Source of the DNA: an uncultured Rhodospirillales bacterium
GTDB taxonomy: Bacteria > Pseudomonadota > Alphaproteobacteria > Acetobacterales > Acetobacteraceae
Direction of reading: 5' to 3'
Assembly (NCBI GenBank): GCA_903873995.1
Contig: CAIQQQ010000031.1
Span: 1 to 32,615, forward strand
Length of the DNA stretch: 32,615 nucleotides
Numbering within the stretch: position 1 is the first letter of the stretch; each line of letters begins with the position of its first letter. Of the stretch, positions 24,006 to 32,195 are shown piece by piece. The notes beneath the pieces were generated by a model that saw only the letters and a program-made list of their open reading frames with translations, had not been told where the DNA came from and did not search any database. The position numbers were made by a program, and so were the translations under genes.

Positions 24006-24623
24006 TCAGCGGGAGTAGAACTCCACCACCAGGTTAGGCTCCATCTGCACCGGATACGGCACGTCCGACAGCTTCGGCGCACGCACGAAACGGCCCTTCA
24101 TGGCGCGGTGGTCCACCTCGACATATTCCGGCACATCCCGCTCAGAGGTCTGCGAGGCGTCGAGCAGCACGGCGAGCTGCTTGGACTTCTCCTTCACCTC
24201 GATCACGTCGTTGTCGCGCACCAAAAAGCTCGGGATGTTGACCCGCTTGCCGTTGACGGTGATGTGGCCATGATTGATGAACTGGCGGGCGGCGAACGGC
24301 GTGATCGCCAATTTCATGCGGTAGATCACCGCATCGAGACGACGCTCCAGCAGTTCGATGAGGTTCTCCGAGGTGTCACCCTTGCGGCGCACGGCCTCGA
24401 AGTAATACTTGCGGAACTGCTTCTCGCTGATGTTCCCATAATAGCCCTTCATCTTCTGCTTCGCCATCAGCTGGATGCCGAAGTCGGTGGGCTTGCCCTT
24501 GCGGCGCTGGCCATGCTGGCCAGGGCCGTAATCGCGCTTCGCGATGGGCGATTTCGGGCGACCCCAAAGGTTCACGCCGAGTCGGCGATTGATCTTGTAC
24601 TTACTCTCTGCGCGCTTGGTCAT
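24006..24623 (-). CDS. rpsD: 30S ribosomal protein S4
   Basis: Primary 16S rRNA-binding protein S4, which nucleates 30S assembly. The protein has 205 residues, the standard length. It begins '[43 protein letters not shown]', and the S4 RNA-binding domain is at about 95-157 ('[42 protein letters not shown]'). The N-terminus has no zinc-binding cysteines, so it is the C-minus form. The ATG at 24623 has TAGGAG upstream; the ORF track's extension to 24821 is not S4. The gene stands alone, as is usual in alphaproteobacteria, with its own candidate promoter and terminator. Confidence 0.98.
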   Translation of the reverse strand: MTKRAESKYKINRRLGVNLWGRPKSPIAKRDYGPGQHGQRRKGKPTDFGIQLMAKQKMKGYYGNISEKQFRKYYFEAVRRKGDTSENLIELLERRLDAVIYRMKLAITPFAARQFINHGHITVNGKRVNIPSFLVRDNDVIEVKEKSKQLAVLLDASQTSERDVPEYVEVDHRAMKGRFVRAPKLSDVPYPVQMEPNLVVEFYSR

Positions 24624-24785
24624 GCGCGGTCTCCTACGTCTATGCCACACCCCTGCGAATTCTGGCTCGCGGAGCTTGTCTGGCCGTTGCACCGGTAGTC
24701 CCAAAGCTGGATCTCGTGACGAGACAACAGCGAAAGGCGGGCGCGACCCCCGAAGGATCGTCCACGTTCCCGGCAATGGGCGCAG

Positions 24786-24815
24786 CGTATGGGCCCCGGC
24801 CCCGCCCGATGTCAA
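24786..24815 (-). promoter_or_regulatory. Candidate rpsD promoter and leader
   Basis: A perfect TTGACA (24810-24815, minus strand) is followed after 18 bp by CATACG, a weak -10. This would give a leader of about 155 nt before rpsD. The leader includes a short hairpin, GATCCTTCGGGGGTC. The 224-bp region 24624-24847 contains no ORF of note and no tRNA; I cannot say whether S4 autoregulates through this leader. Confidence 0.45.
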
Positions 24816-24847
24816 CGCCAACCTGCACCGGGCAGTGCTGCGAGCCG

Positions 24848-26191
24848 TCAGACAGGCAAGGTCACGGTCGCCCGCGCCCCGCCGTTGGGGCGATTGCCCA
24901 GCGTCACATCGCCGCCATGAGCCCGGAAGATGTTGCGCGCGATCGGCAACCCGAGTCCCATCCCCCCGGTCTCCTTGTTCCGGCTCATCTCGATGCGCTG
25001 GAACGGCTGAAACAGCCGGTCAACCTCGCTCAGCGGCAACCCTGGCCCGTTATCCTCCACCAGCAGCGTCACCATGCCGTCAACCGCCGGGCGGATGATC
25101 GCAAACGCGCTGTTGCCATAGGCCAGAGCGTTCATCACCAGGTTGGTGACCGCGCGCTTCAACGCAACCGACCGCGCGCGAATCGGCATGTGGTCCGGCC
25201 CGTCATAGCCGATATGCTCCGCTAGGTCCGGCCGCATGTCGCACGCCTCATCCAGAACCGTCCGCACCAGTTCTGTCAGATCGACCGACGTCACCGGCTC
25301 ATCCGTCGTGACATCACGCCCGAACGCCAGGGTGGCCGAAACCATCGCCTCGAGCTCATCCAGATCGTTCACGATCTTGCGCCGCAGCTCTTCGTCATCC
25401 ACGAACTCCGCCCGCAGCTTGAGCCGCGTGATCGGCGTGCGAAGATCATGCCCGATCGCGGTGAGCATGAACGTGCGATCCTGCACAAACCGGCGGATGC
25501 GGGCCGCCATCGTGTTGAACGCAGCCGCGGCCGTGGATACCTCAAGCGGCCCATCCTCCGGCAAGGGCGGCGCGTTGACATCCCGCCCCAGACGCTCCGC
25601 CGCCAATGCCAAAGTCCGGACAGGGGCCGTCAGCCGCCGCACCGCCCAGATCGTCAGCACCGCAGCCGCCAAGGTCATCAGCACGAAGGCCACCAAAAAC
25701 GTGCGGGAGTGCCAGATCCGCGGCGCCTCCAGCGGCACGGCGAGTTGGAGCCATTCACCGTCCGGCAGGCGCATGCCCACCACCAGGCGACCGACATTGA
25801 CATCGCCAAACATCAAGATTTCACGCGGCCGCTGCCCCTGCGGCACGACTACAAGCCCGGTGCTGACGACGATCTGACGACGCAGCGGCTGCGGCGTCGG
25901 CAGCAGATCGCCCACCGGCGGTCCGGTGTGCAGGCTGGCACGCATGCCATTCGCAAGGTCGAGCTCCCTGACCACCGCCTCCCGCTGGGGCGGCGGCGTC
26001 AGCACCACAGCGCGATACACACTCATCAGCATCACGCCCACGTCGCGCGACTGGGCGATGCGCTGTAGCCCGATCCGGTCGAGAGCATGGATCGCAAGAC
26101 CCGAAACCTGAACGATCGTCAGACCGATCAGCAAGACCAACGCCGTCCGCCCGCCAAGGCTGCGCGGAACGAGGCTGGACCAACCGATCAC
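24848..26191 (-). CDS. EnvZ-type sensor histidine kinase
   Basis: Membrane sensor kinase of 447 residues. It has TM1 (about 16-38), a periplasmic sensor (about 40-160), TM2 (about 164-186), a HAMP domain ('[34 protein letters not shown]'), HisKA with H248 in '[19 protein letters not shown]', and HATPase motifs '[10 protein letters not shown]', 'VEDNGPGLP' and '[13 protein letters not shown]'. The [14 protein letters not shown]-box is the EnvZ/PfeS-like form. Its start overlaps the response-regulator stop by 4 bp, so the two genes form one two-component system. The signal and target genes are not evident from the neighbourhood. Confidence 0.9.
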   Translation of the reverse strand: MIGWSSLVPRSLGGRTALVLLIGLTIVQVSGLAIHALDRIGLQRIAQSRDVGVMLMSVYRAVVLTPPPQREAVVRELDLANGMRASLHTGPPVGDLLPTPQPLRRQIVVSTGLVVVPQGQRPREILMFGDVNVGRLVVGMRLPDGEWLQLAVPLEAPRIWHSRTFLVAFVLMTLAAAVLTIWAVRRLTAPVRTLALAAERLGRDVNAPPLPEDGPLEVSTAAAAFNTMAARIRRFVQDRTFMLTAIGHDLRTPITRLKLRAEFVDDEELRRKIVNDLDELEAMVSATLAFGRDVTTDEPVTSVDLTELVRTVLDEACDMRPDLAEHIGYDGPDHMPIRARSVALKRAVTNLVMNALAYGNSAFAIIRPAVDGMVTLLVEDNGPGLPLSEVDRLFQPFQRIEMSRNKETGGMGLGLPIARNIFRAHGGDVTLGNRPNGGARATVTLPV

Positions 26192-26940
26192 AACCGCTCC
26201 ACCTCGGCTGCCAGCACGTAGCCACCGCCGCGGACCGTCTTGATCAGCTGGGCATGGCGGCCGTCATCCTCGAGCTTGCGCCGCAGCCGGCTCACCGCGA
26301 CATCGATCGCGCGATCGAACGGCCCCGCCTGCCGGCCCCGGAGCAGATCGAGCAGCATATCGCGCGTCAGCACCCGGTTGGCGCGCTCCACCAATGCCAC
26401 CAGCAGATCATACTCGCCCCCCGTCAGCGGCACCTCGACCTTGTCCGGGTTCAGCAGCCGTCGCCGCGTCGGATCGAGGGTCCAGCCGTTGAAGCGCCAC
26501 AGCTGCGTCGCCGCCTCATGGGGCCGGCCGCCCTGGTCGCCGGCGCGGCGCAGCACCGCCCGGATGCGCGCCAGCAGCTCACGAGGGTTGAACGGTTTTG
26601 GCACATAATCATCGGCCCCGAGCTCGAGGCCGATAATCCTGTCCGTCTCCTCCCCCATCGCGGTCAGCATCACGATCCCGATGCCGTCATGGCCGCTGGC
26701 CGGGCCACGCAGCCAGCGGGCAAAATCCAGTCCGGTTTCACCCGGCATCATCAGATCGAGAACGACCAGCTGGAAATGCGCGTTCGGAAGCGCCCGCCGC
26801 GCCTCGCGCGCATCACGCACCGCCGTGACCCGCAGGCCGTGGCGCTCGAAGAAACGCGCCAGAAGATCGCGGATCTCCCGGTCGTCATCGACGACGAGCA
26901 CATGCGGGGCGGCGGCGGGCTGGAGGGTCGTATTTTCCAT
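26188..26940 (-). CDS. OmpR-family response regulator
   Basis: DNA-binding response regulator, 250 residues from the start used here. The receiver domain has the acidic pocket 'VVDDDREIR' and phospho-acceptor D62 in 'LVVLDLMMPGETG', with the conserved K in 'YVPKPFNPREL'. The C-terminal winged-helix domain is OmpR-like ('LTGGEYDLLVALVERANRVLTRDMLLDLLRGRQAGPFDRAIDVAVSRLRRKLEDDG'). The two candidate ATGs, 26952 and 26940, are in frame and neither has a clear Shine-Dalgarno sequence. The 3' end overlaps the sensor kinase gene by 4 bp. It is divergent from the crotonase-fold gene, which could be a target, but this is a guess. Confidence 0.9.
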   Translation of the reverse strand: MENTTLQPAAAPHVLVVDDDREIRDLLARFFERHGLRVTAVRDAREARRALPNAHFQLVVLDLMMPGETGLDFARWLRGPASGHDGIGIVMLTAMGEETDRIIGLELGADDYVPKPFNPRELLARIRAVLRRAGDQGGRPHEAATQLWRFNGWTLDPTRRRLLNPDKVEVPLTGGEYDLLVALVERANRVLTRDMLLDLLRGRQAGPFDRAIDVAVSRLRRKLEDDGRHAQLIKTVRGGGYVLAAEVERL

Positions 26941-27025
26941 GGCGGCGAGCATACTGCATCGGTGCCGGCATGCGCATCCAGCCCATGTCGCGCGCCAATC
27001 GCCTCACACTTGCGGAATCAACCCG

Positions 27026-27817
27026 ATGCCAGAACCGTTTCATCCCAATCTGCCGATCACCCGAGACGGCCCCATCGCCATCGTCACCTTCAGCCGGCAG
27101 GCGCAACGCAACTGTTTCGATCTGCCAATGTGGCAGGGTCTCAGCGACACGATGGCGGCCCTGTCAGAGGAGGATGACCTCCGCTGCGTCATGCTGCGTG
27201 GCGCCGGTGACGAGGCCTTCAGCGCCGGCGCAGACATCAAGGCGTTCGAGCATGAGCGCGGCACGGCCGAGCGGGAGGATCATTACGCCCGTATTTTCCA
27301 CGCAGGCATGCAGTCGATTCGCCGCTGCCGCCACCCCGTCGTGGCCGCGATCCGCGGTCATTGCCTGGGCGGCGGCGCCGGCCTCGCCACGATGTGCGAC
27401 TTTCGGGTGGGCGGCGAATCCATCCGCTTCGGCATCACTGCCCGCAATCTCAGCCTTTGGTATCCCTATGCCGAGCTGGACCCGATCGTGCAGCTCGCCG
27501 GCAGCGGCGTGGCCGCCGAGATGCTGATCGAGGGCCGGATCTTCTCAGGGCGGGAAGCCTATGAGAAAGGCCTCCTGTCCCGAGTGGTCGTGGACAGCGA
27601 CGTATTCACCGAGGCGATGGCGCTGTGTCAGCGCATCGCCACAGGCGCGCCGCTGTCGGCCCGGTTCCACAAGGCCGCCATCCAGCGGCTGCGGGGGCCC
27701 CTTCCGATCACCGTCGAGGAGGACCGCGCGGTGTCGGACTTCGTCCTGACCGAGGATTTCCGCAACGCCGTGCAGGCCTTCAAGGAAAAGCGCCAGCCGG
27801 TGTGGCAGGGACGCTGA
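27026..27817 (+). CDS. Crotonase/enoyl-CoA hydratase-fold protein lacking both catalytic glutamates
   Basis: Crotonase-superfamily protein of 263 residues. Oxyanion-hole segments are present: 'AFSAGADIKAF' (64-74) and 'GHCLGGGAGLATMCDFRV' (111-128). In true enoyl-CoA hydratase, Glu144 lies in GGGCEL and Glu164 in FGQPE. Here the matching positions are G119 ('GGGAGL') and A139 ('FGITARN'), so ordinary hydration of enoyl-CoA is unlikely. An isomerase, hydrolase or decarboxylase role is possible. The ATG at 27026 is chosen because the upstream 115 residues of the ORF-track entry are shadow of the regulator gene. It is a single gene, divergent from the two-component system. Confidence 0.85.
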   Translation: MPEPFHPNLPITRDGPIAIVTFSRQAQRNCFDLPMWQGLSDTMAALSEEDDLRCVMLRGAGDEAFSAGADIKAFEHERGTAEREDHYARIFHAGMQSIRRCRHPVVAAIRGHCLGGGAGLATMCDFRVGGESIRFGITARNLSLWYPYAELDPIVQLAGSGVAAEMLIEGRIFSGREAYEKGLLSRVVVDSDVFTEAMALCQRIATGAPLSARFHKAAIQRLRGPLPITVEEDRAVSDFVLTEDFRNAVQAFKEKRQPVWQGR

Positions 27818-27899
27818 AGGAAACCGCCTGCCGGTGCGGGGCGCCAACGGCCGGGCCAACCCTCATTCCCAAAACGATCCGCCCGCCTGCCGCACATAG

Positions 27900-27932
27900 G
27901 GCGGGCGCCAGCCCGCCAGCCCGCCAGCCCGC
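27900..27932. repeat. GC-rich 8-bp tandem repeat and hairpin between convergent genes
   Basis: GCCCGCCA is repeated almost three times (27911-27932) after GGCGGGC, which can pair with the repeat units to form a 7-bp stem. It lies in the 148-bp convergent gap between the crotonase-fold gene and motA, where a terminator is expected. There is no strong T run on the plus side; on the minus side ATCGTTTTGGG follows a further GC-rich segment. Terminator function is uncertain. Confidence 0.45.
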
Positions 27933-27965
27933 TCCAAACAAACACTCGAACGCCGCTGCCAAGCG

Positions 27966-28829
27966 TCAGATCTGCAACGCCTGCGTCGCCTGCTCGAGCT
28001 CCTGAAAGCTCGGCATATGCTGGTTGGGCGCCATCTTCCGCCCGGTCTCCACGCTCACAGCCGGCGCATTGCCGTGCAGATGGGCCACAATCACGGCGCG
28101 CACGACCTCGACAAACTTGCTCTCTTCCTCAACCACCCCCTTCAGCCGCGCCGCAATCGGTGCCGCCACGCCGTAGGCCAGCAGAATACCAAGGAACGTG
28201 CCCACCAGCGCGCCGCCGATCATCGCTCCCAGGACCGCCGGCGGCTCATTGATATGCGACATCGTCTTCACCACTCCCAGCACCGCGGCAACAATGCCAA
28301 GTGCCGGCAAACCATCCGCCATGGTCTGCATCGCGTGCGCCGAATGCAGCTCTTCATGTAGGGTTTTCTTGAGTTCCCGTCCCATCAGGTCCTCGATCTG
28401 GTTGGGATCGTCCGCATTCATTCCAACCATGCGAAGATAGTCGCAGATCATGTCGCTGATATGATGGTTCTTGAGCAGCTTGGGAAACTTCTTAAACGCA
28501 GGACTCTCACCAGGCTTCTCGATGTGCGGCTCCAGCGCCATCGACCCCTTGGTGCTGGCCAGCCTTACAAAAAAATATAGCAGGCTGAGCAGTTCTACAT
28601 AGTCGGCCTTTTTATAGACCGCCCCCTTCATCACCTTCCCGAATCCGGCCAGCGTATGCTTCACGTCGTGCATGCTGTTGGCCATCACGAACGTACCGAT
28701 CGCCGCACCTCCGATGGTCAGCATCTCATACGGCATCGCCTCGATTAGCGGCTCGAGGCTGCCGCCTGACAGCAGATAGCTCCCGAACACACACACCAAC
28801 GCAAAGACCAGCCCTCCGATCAGCGTCAT
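27966..28829 (-). CDS. motA: Flagellar motor stator protein MotA
   Basis: Stator subunit that, with MotB, forms the proton-conducting torque generator of the flagellar motor. The protein has 287 residues and four predicted membrane segments (about 3-22, 33-50, 170-190 and 202-224). Conserved segments are 'MLTIGGAAIGTFVMANS', the cytoplasmic loop with charged residues that contacts FliG, and 'MADGLPALGIVAAVLGVVKTM' with the key proline. Its ATG overlaps the motB stop by 4 bp, so motB is read first. No other flagellar genes are in the window, so the stator genes are separate from the main flagellar cluster. Confidence 0.95.
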   Translation of the reverse strand: MTLIGGLVFALVCVFGSYLLSGGSLEPLIEAMPYEMLTIGGAAIGTFVMANSMHDVKHTLAGFGKVMKGAVYKKADYVELLSLLYFFVRLASTKGSMALEPHIEKPGESPAFKKFPKLLKNHHISDMICDYLRMVGMNADDPNQIEDLMGRELKKTLHEELHSAHAMQTMADGLPALGIVAAVLGVVKTMSHINEPPAVLGAMIGGALVGTFLGILLAYGVAAPIAARLKGVVEEESKFVEVVRAVIVAHLHGNAPAVSVETGRKMAPNQHMPSFQELEQATQALQI

Positions 28830-30094
28830 GGCGCAGACCTCCCGGGTGCCGGGGGCAAGACGGCGTTGTTCTCCAGTGCTGGCGCGACCAGCCGCCCGGC
28901 CGCCAGCGGTGCCGAAGATGGCGCAGTTGAAGCTGGTGGGGATGCAACGGCGCCCGTGCCGGCCAAAGCCGGGGCCTGCCGCAAGACCACGATGGCAATG
29001 CGACGGTTGGCCGCGGCCAGCGGATCGGACGGCAGCAAAGGATCGCGATCCGCGTTGCCGGTCACGCTTCGAAATCGCGCCTCCGGCAGCCCCGCATCAA
29101 CCAAAAGCCGTCGCGTCGCATTCGCGCGCTCGCTCGACAGTTCCCAGTTCGTCTTGTCAACGCCGCGAAACGGCGCGGCATCGGTATGACCGGCGATCGA
29201 GATGCTTTCTGGCAGTGCTGCCAGCACCGGCGCGATCTTCACCAGTAGTGCCTTCGCACGGTCCTGCATCGCAGATGACCCGGTGGCAAACATCGAACGG
29301 CGATCCTCGTCCAGAAGCTGGATCCGCAAACCCTCTGGCGTCTGGTCGATCGCGATCTGCCGGGACAAATCCTCCAGCAGCTTGTCCCCCCGCACCGCCG
29401 ATCGGATCTGTTCGGCAGCCTGCTCGAAGGACCGGCGCTCCTGCCGATCCGCCTCCGCCTTCCGGGCCGCATCGATCGCAACAGCACGTGCTTCGAGCGC
29501 CGCCGCGGTCTGCGTCCGCGCGCCCACCAAAGCCAAGGCACGCGCATCAGGCGGCAGCCGGATCTTCTCATCGGTATCGCCCACCACAGGCGCCTCGGTT
29601 GCCTGCGCCGCATTCGCCATCGCCTTGGTGGCCGCCCGCTCGGGCGCCTTGTCCGCCTCGCCGGTCGGATCGAACAGGCGGGTTCCGACAGCGTCGCTCT
29701 CGGCATCTGTCGTCGCCGCGATCCGACGCGCCATGGATGTCTCGGTGATCGCGTCCTCCGCCTCGGGCATCTCGTTGGCACGGCCCGGGATCACGGCCGC
29801 CGTCCCGCGGTCAGACACCAGTTCACCGGTCTCGAACGGCGTCTTGCCGCCAAACGGCTGGCCCGCGCCAGAGGCCCCGCGCGCCATCGGGTTCATCGGC
29901 GAGAAATAATCCGCAAGCCCTCGCCGCTGTTCATCCGTCGTCGCCGCCAACAGCCACATAAGCAAAAAGAACGCCATCATTGCCGTCACGAAATCGGCGT
30001 AGGCGACCTTCCACGCCCCGCCATGGTGTCCGCCTTCAACCACTTCCTCGCGGCGAATGATCGTGATGCCCTTCCCGTCCCGCTTGCGGCTCAT
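28826..30094 (-). CDS. motB: Flagellar motor stator protein MotB
   Basis: Partner of MotA, anchored to peptidoglycan. The protein has 422 residues. One TM segment (about 32-50) carries the proton-binding aspartate D34 in 'VAYADFVTAMMAFFLLMWLL'. It is followed by 'TTDEQRRGLADYFSP', a long linker (about 75-250) rich in alanine, and a C-terminal OmpA-like domain ('ISIAGHTDAAPFRG...NWELSSERANATRRLLVDAGL...NRRIAIVVL'). The linker is longer than in E. coli MotB (308 residues), as often seen in alphaproteobacteria. GGAG precedes the ATG. The order motB then motA, with a 4-bp overlap, reverses the enterobacterial order. Assignment is firm. Confidence 0.95.
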   Translation of the reverse strand: MSRKRDGKGITIIRREEVVEGGHHGGAWKVAYADFVTAMMAFFLLMWLLAATTDEQRRGLADYFSPMNPMARGASGAGQPFGGKTPFETGELVSDRGTAAVIPGRANEMPEAEDAITETSMARRIAATTDAESDAVGTRLFDPTGEADKAPERAATKAMANAAQATEAPVVGDTDEKIRLPPDARALALVGARTQTAAALEARAVAIDAARKAEADRQERRSFEQAAEQIRSAVRGDKLLEDLSRQIAIDQTPEGLRIQLLDEDRRSMFATGSSAMQDRAKALLVKIAPVLAALPESISIAGHTDAAPFRGVDKTNWELSSERANATRRLLVDAGLPEARFRSVTGNADRDPLLPSDPLAAANRRIAIVVLRQAPALAGTGAVASPPASTAPSSAPLAAGRLVAPALENNAVLPPAPGRSAP

Positions 30095-30182
30095 GGAAGA
30101 AGGCTCCGGCTGTGCCGCGTGGGGGCGAGTGTCATGGGCAATCCTTACCTGAGCCGTGCCCCCGCACTCTGCCTCCCCCTCA

Positions 30183-30211
30183 TTGACATCCCGTTAAAGC
30201 CCCCCCTAAGC
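30183..30211 (+). promoter_or_regulatory. Candidate promoter upstream of the membrane protein gene
   Basis: TTGACA (30183-30188) occurs in the 178-bp divergent gap between motB and the membrane protein gene. At 17 bp spacing the -10 would be CTAAGC, a poor match. No sigma-28 or sigma-54 flagellar promoter was recognised for the mot operon in this gap. Confidence 0.3.
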
Positions 30212-30272
30212 CCCGACCATTCCCCCTGAGCCATGGCAGGCTGGCGGGCGGCGCGTTCCTGGAGTGTATCGC

Positions 30273-32186
30273 ATGAGGACCTCGGCCCGGATCGACGCCC
30301 GGATCAGCCTGATCTGGCTCGTGGCCGCGGTGCTGGCCGCCGGATGCTTCGGGCAGACCCGCCTGATCGCGCTCGCCACCAACTCCGACACCCTGCTTCC
30401 CGCAGCCTTCACCTGGGAGCTCCTCACCCACCCCGAAACCTGGCGTGGCTTCGAATGGCCGCGCATTCCCAGCCTGTTTCCCGACATGATCCTCTACGGA
30501 TCCATGCAGGCCCTGTCGGACAGCTGGCGCGCCGCCCTGCTGGGCTATGCGATGGTGTCGATGGCCGCCCTCGCCACCCTCGCCGGACTCATCGCGGAAC
30601 AGACATGCAAGACCGCCCTGGCCGCCGGTGCCATGGTCTTCCTCGCGGCGACCGGGCTCGTCTTGGGCCTCGAATGGGCGGTCGATCCGCGGGCCTGGCA
30701 TCTGCACATTCTGCTGCCTGTCTATCATTCCGGCCCGTTCATCCTGTCCATCGCCTGCCTCGCCTTGGCGCCGCGCTCGACCGGCTCGGCCATGCGCCGC
30801 ATCGCCACCATGGCCGTGCTCGCTGCCCTCGGCACCTTCTCCGACAAGCTCTTCGTTGGCATGTTCCTAGTCCCGCTGCTGGCCGCACTCGCGCTTGCCG
30901 TTCGCGCCGGCGAGCTGCCCCGGCGCGCGGCACTGCGCATCGCCGCCACCGCCTTTGCCGGCTGTCTGGCAGGCTTCCTCGCTGACAAAGCCGTGTTTCC
31001 ATTGCTGCTGAGCCGGCAGAACGACGTGCCATTGAACCCCGCTCTCATGCTCCGCCGCGCCGCCGCGTTCTTCACCCAGCCCGACGGCTGGGCCGTCCTG
31101 ATCGCCGATGCCAGCCTCCTCCTCCCCTTGATCCTAGGCCGGCCACGCGGCGCCGTCCGCTTCTGGTGGATCGCCGGCACCGCGGCCGCCCTCCCAATCA
31201 GCCTGCTAGCGGCCGGTTTGTGGGAAGACGCCGGAAGCCGCCGCTATCTCGCTGCCGCCATGTGGTGGCCGTTACTCTTGTGGTGCCCGTTGGCAGCTGC
31301 CCGCATCGGCCGGCTCGCAGCACCGGTCGGCGCCGGACTCGCCGTGCTTGGCGCCGGCGCCCTCTCGGCCGGCACGCCCCCCGGCCGCGCCATCCTCGAT
31401 TGGCGCGAACCACTCAGCGCCTGTCTGCTCACCGCTGGCCGCACCGCGGGCCTGGCCGACTATTGGGTCGCCCGCCGCGTCACGGTCGCCAGCGACTGGG
31501 CCCTGCAGGTCGAGCAGATCGACCGCACCGGCGCAGGGCGCATCTGGGGAAACAACCCTCTGTGGTTCCACGCCGACCAGCACGCCCCCAGCCGGCCACC
31601 CAATGACAGCTTCATCATCATGACCGCGCTCGACGCTGACGCGATCCGCGCCCGCTACGGCGCCCCATCCGGCATTCTGCATTGCCGCGCCGATGTCATC
31701 TGGCTCTACGACGATACCGAGGCCTTCCGCCATGCCCTCAGCAGCGCCACCCCGTTACGGTTGCTGCCAGGCGAGGCCCGCTGCGCCGGGCCGGACGCCT
31801 TGCGCACCACCGGCGGCGCGCTGCCTGCGGGATTGCTGCACGCCGACGCCACGCGATCAAGGCGCCGTCCCACCACCTGGGGCCCGAATGTAGATCTGCC
31901 GGCCGGCCGCTGGCACATCACGATGCGCTACCGCCTGACCAGCGCCGAGCCCGGTGCCGACCGTTGGGAGATCACCGGCCAATACGCCGCCCTGCGGCTC
32001 TACTCAGCCCCCCTTCCCGCCACCGGCGAGGGCATCGGCCAGGTGACCGCGACGCTCGAACTGAAAAGGCCCGTTCAGGCCGTGGAGACCCGCAGCTTCA
32101 TCGCAGGAGCCGGTCAGATAGAAATCCTGAACGCCAGCTTCGAGCCCGCCACTCAAACCTTGCAGGGCGCGGCCTGCACGCCCTGA
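30273..32186 (+). CDS. Large polytopic membrane protein with C-terminal soluble domain
   Basis: I do not recognise a named family. The 637-residue protein has roughly nine to ten hydrophobic segments in its first ~380 residues (for example 'LIWLVAAVLAAGCFG', 'AALAAGAMVFLAATGLVLGL', 'MFLVPLLAALALAV', 'PVGAGLAVLGAGALS'), then about 255 mostly polar residues, including beta-rich C-terminal sequence ('GRWHITMRYRLTSAEPG...LRLYSAP'). This layout recalls GT-C glycosyltransferase-like or cell-envelope proteins, but I see no diagnostic acidic motif. The ATG at 30273 has GGAG about 9 bp upstream; the ORF track begins at a GTG three codons earlier. It is divergent from motBA and convergent with the HD-family gene, with 9 bp between. 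Confidence 0.75.
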   Translation: MRTSARIDARISLIWLVAAVLAAGCFGQTRLIALATNSDTLLPAAFTWELLTHPETWRGFEWPRIPSLFPDMILYGSMQALSDSWRAALLGYAMVSMAALATLAGLIAEQTCKTALAAGAMVFLAATGLVLGLEWAVDPRAWHLHILLPVYHSGPFILSIACLALAPRSTGSAMRRIATMAVLAALGTFSDKLFVGMFLVPLLAALALAVRAGELPRRAALRIAATAFAGCLAGFLADKAVFPLLLSRQNDVPLNPALMLRRAAAFFTQPDGWAVLIADASLLLPLILGRPRGAVRFWWIAGTAAALPISLLAAGLWEDAGSRRYLAAAMWWPLLLWCPLAAARIGRLAAPVGAGLAVLGAGALSAGTPPGRAILDWREPLSACLLTAGRTAGLADYWVARRVTVASDWALQVEQIDRTGAGRIWGNNPLWFHADQHAPSRPPNDSFIIMTALDADAIRARYGAPSGILHCRADVIWLYDDTEAFRHALSSATPLRLLPGEARCAGPDALRTTGGALPAGLLHADATRSRRRPTTWGPNVDLPAGRWHITMRYRLTSAEPGADRWEITGQYAALRLYSAPLPATGEGIGQVTATLELKRPVQAVETRSFIAGAGQIEILNASFEPATQTLQGAACTP

Positions 32187-32195
32187 ATGTTCACG

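Noticed and set aside
24624-24847. Possible tRNA or small RNA upstream of rpsD
   Set aside because: No TPsiC-like or anticodon-arm pattern was found on either strand; the region is explained by a promoter and leader.
27911-27932. Short tandem repeat as a possible CRISPR or minisatellite
   Set aside because: Only about three 8-bp units with no spacers; best seen as a GC-rich hairpin region.
30273-30360. LAAGC lipobox-like string in the membrane protein N-terminus
   Set aside because: It lies within the first of many transmembrane segments, so lipoprotein processing is unlikely.
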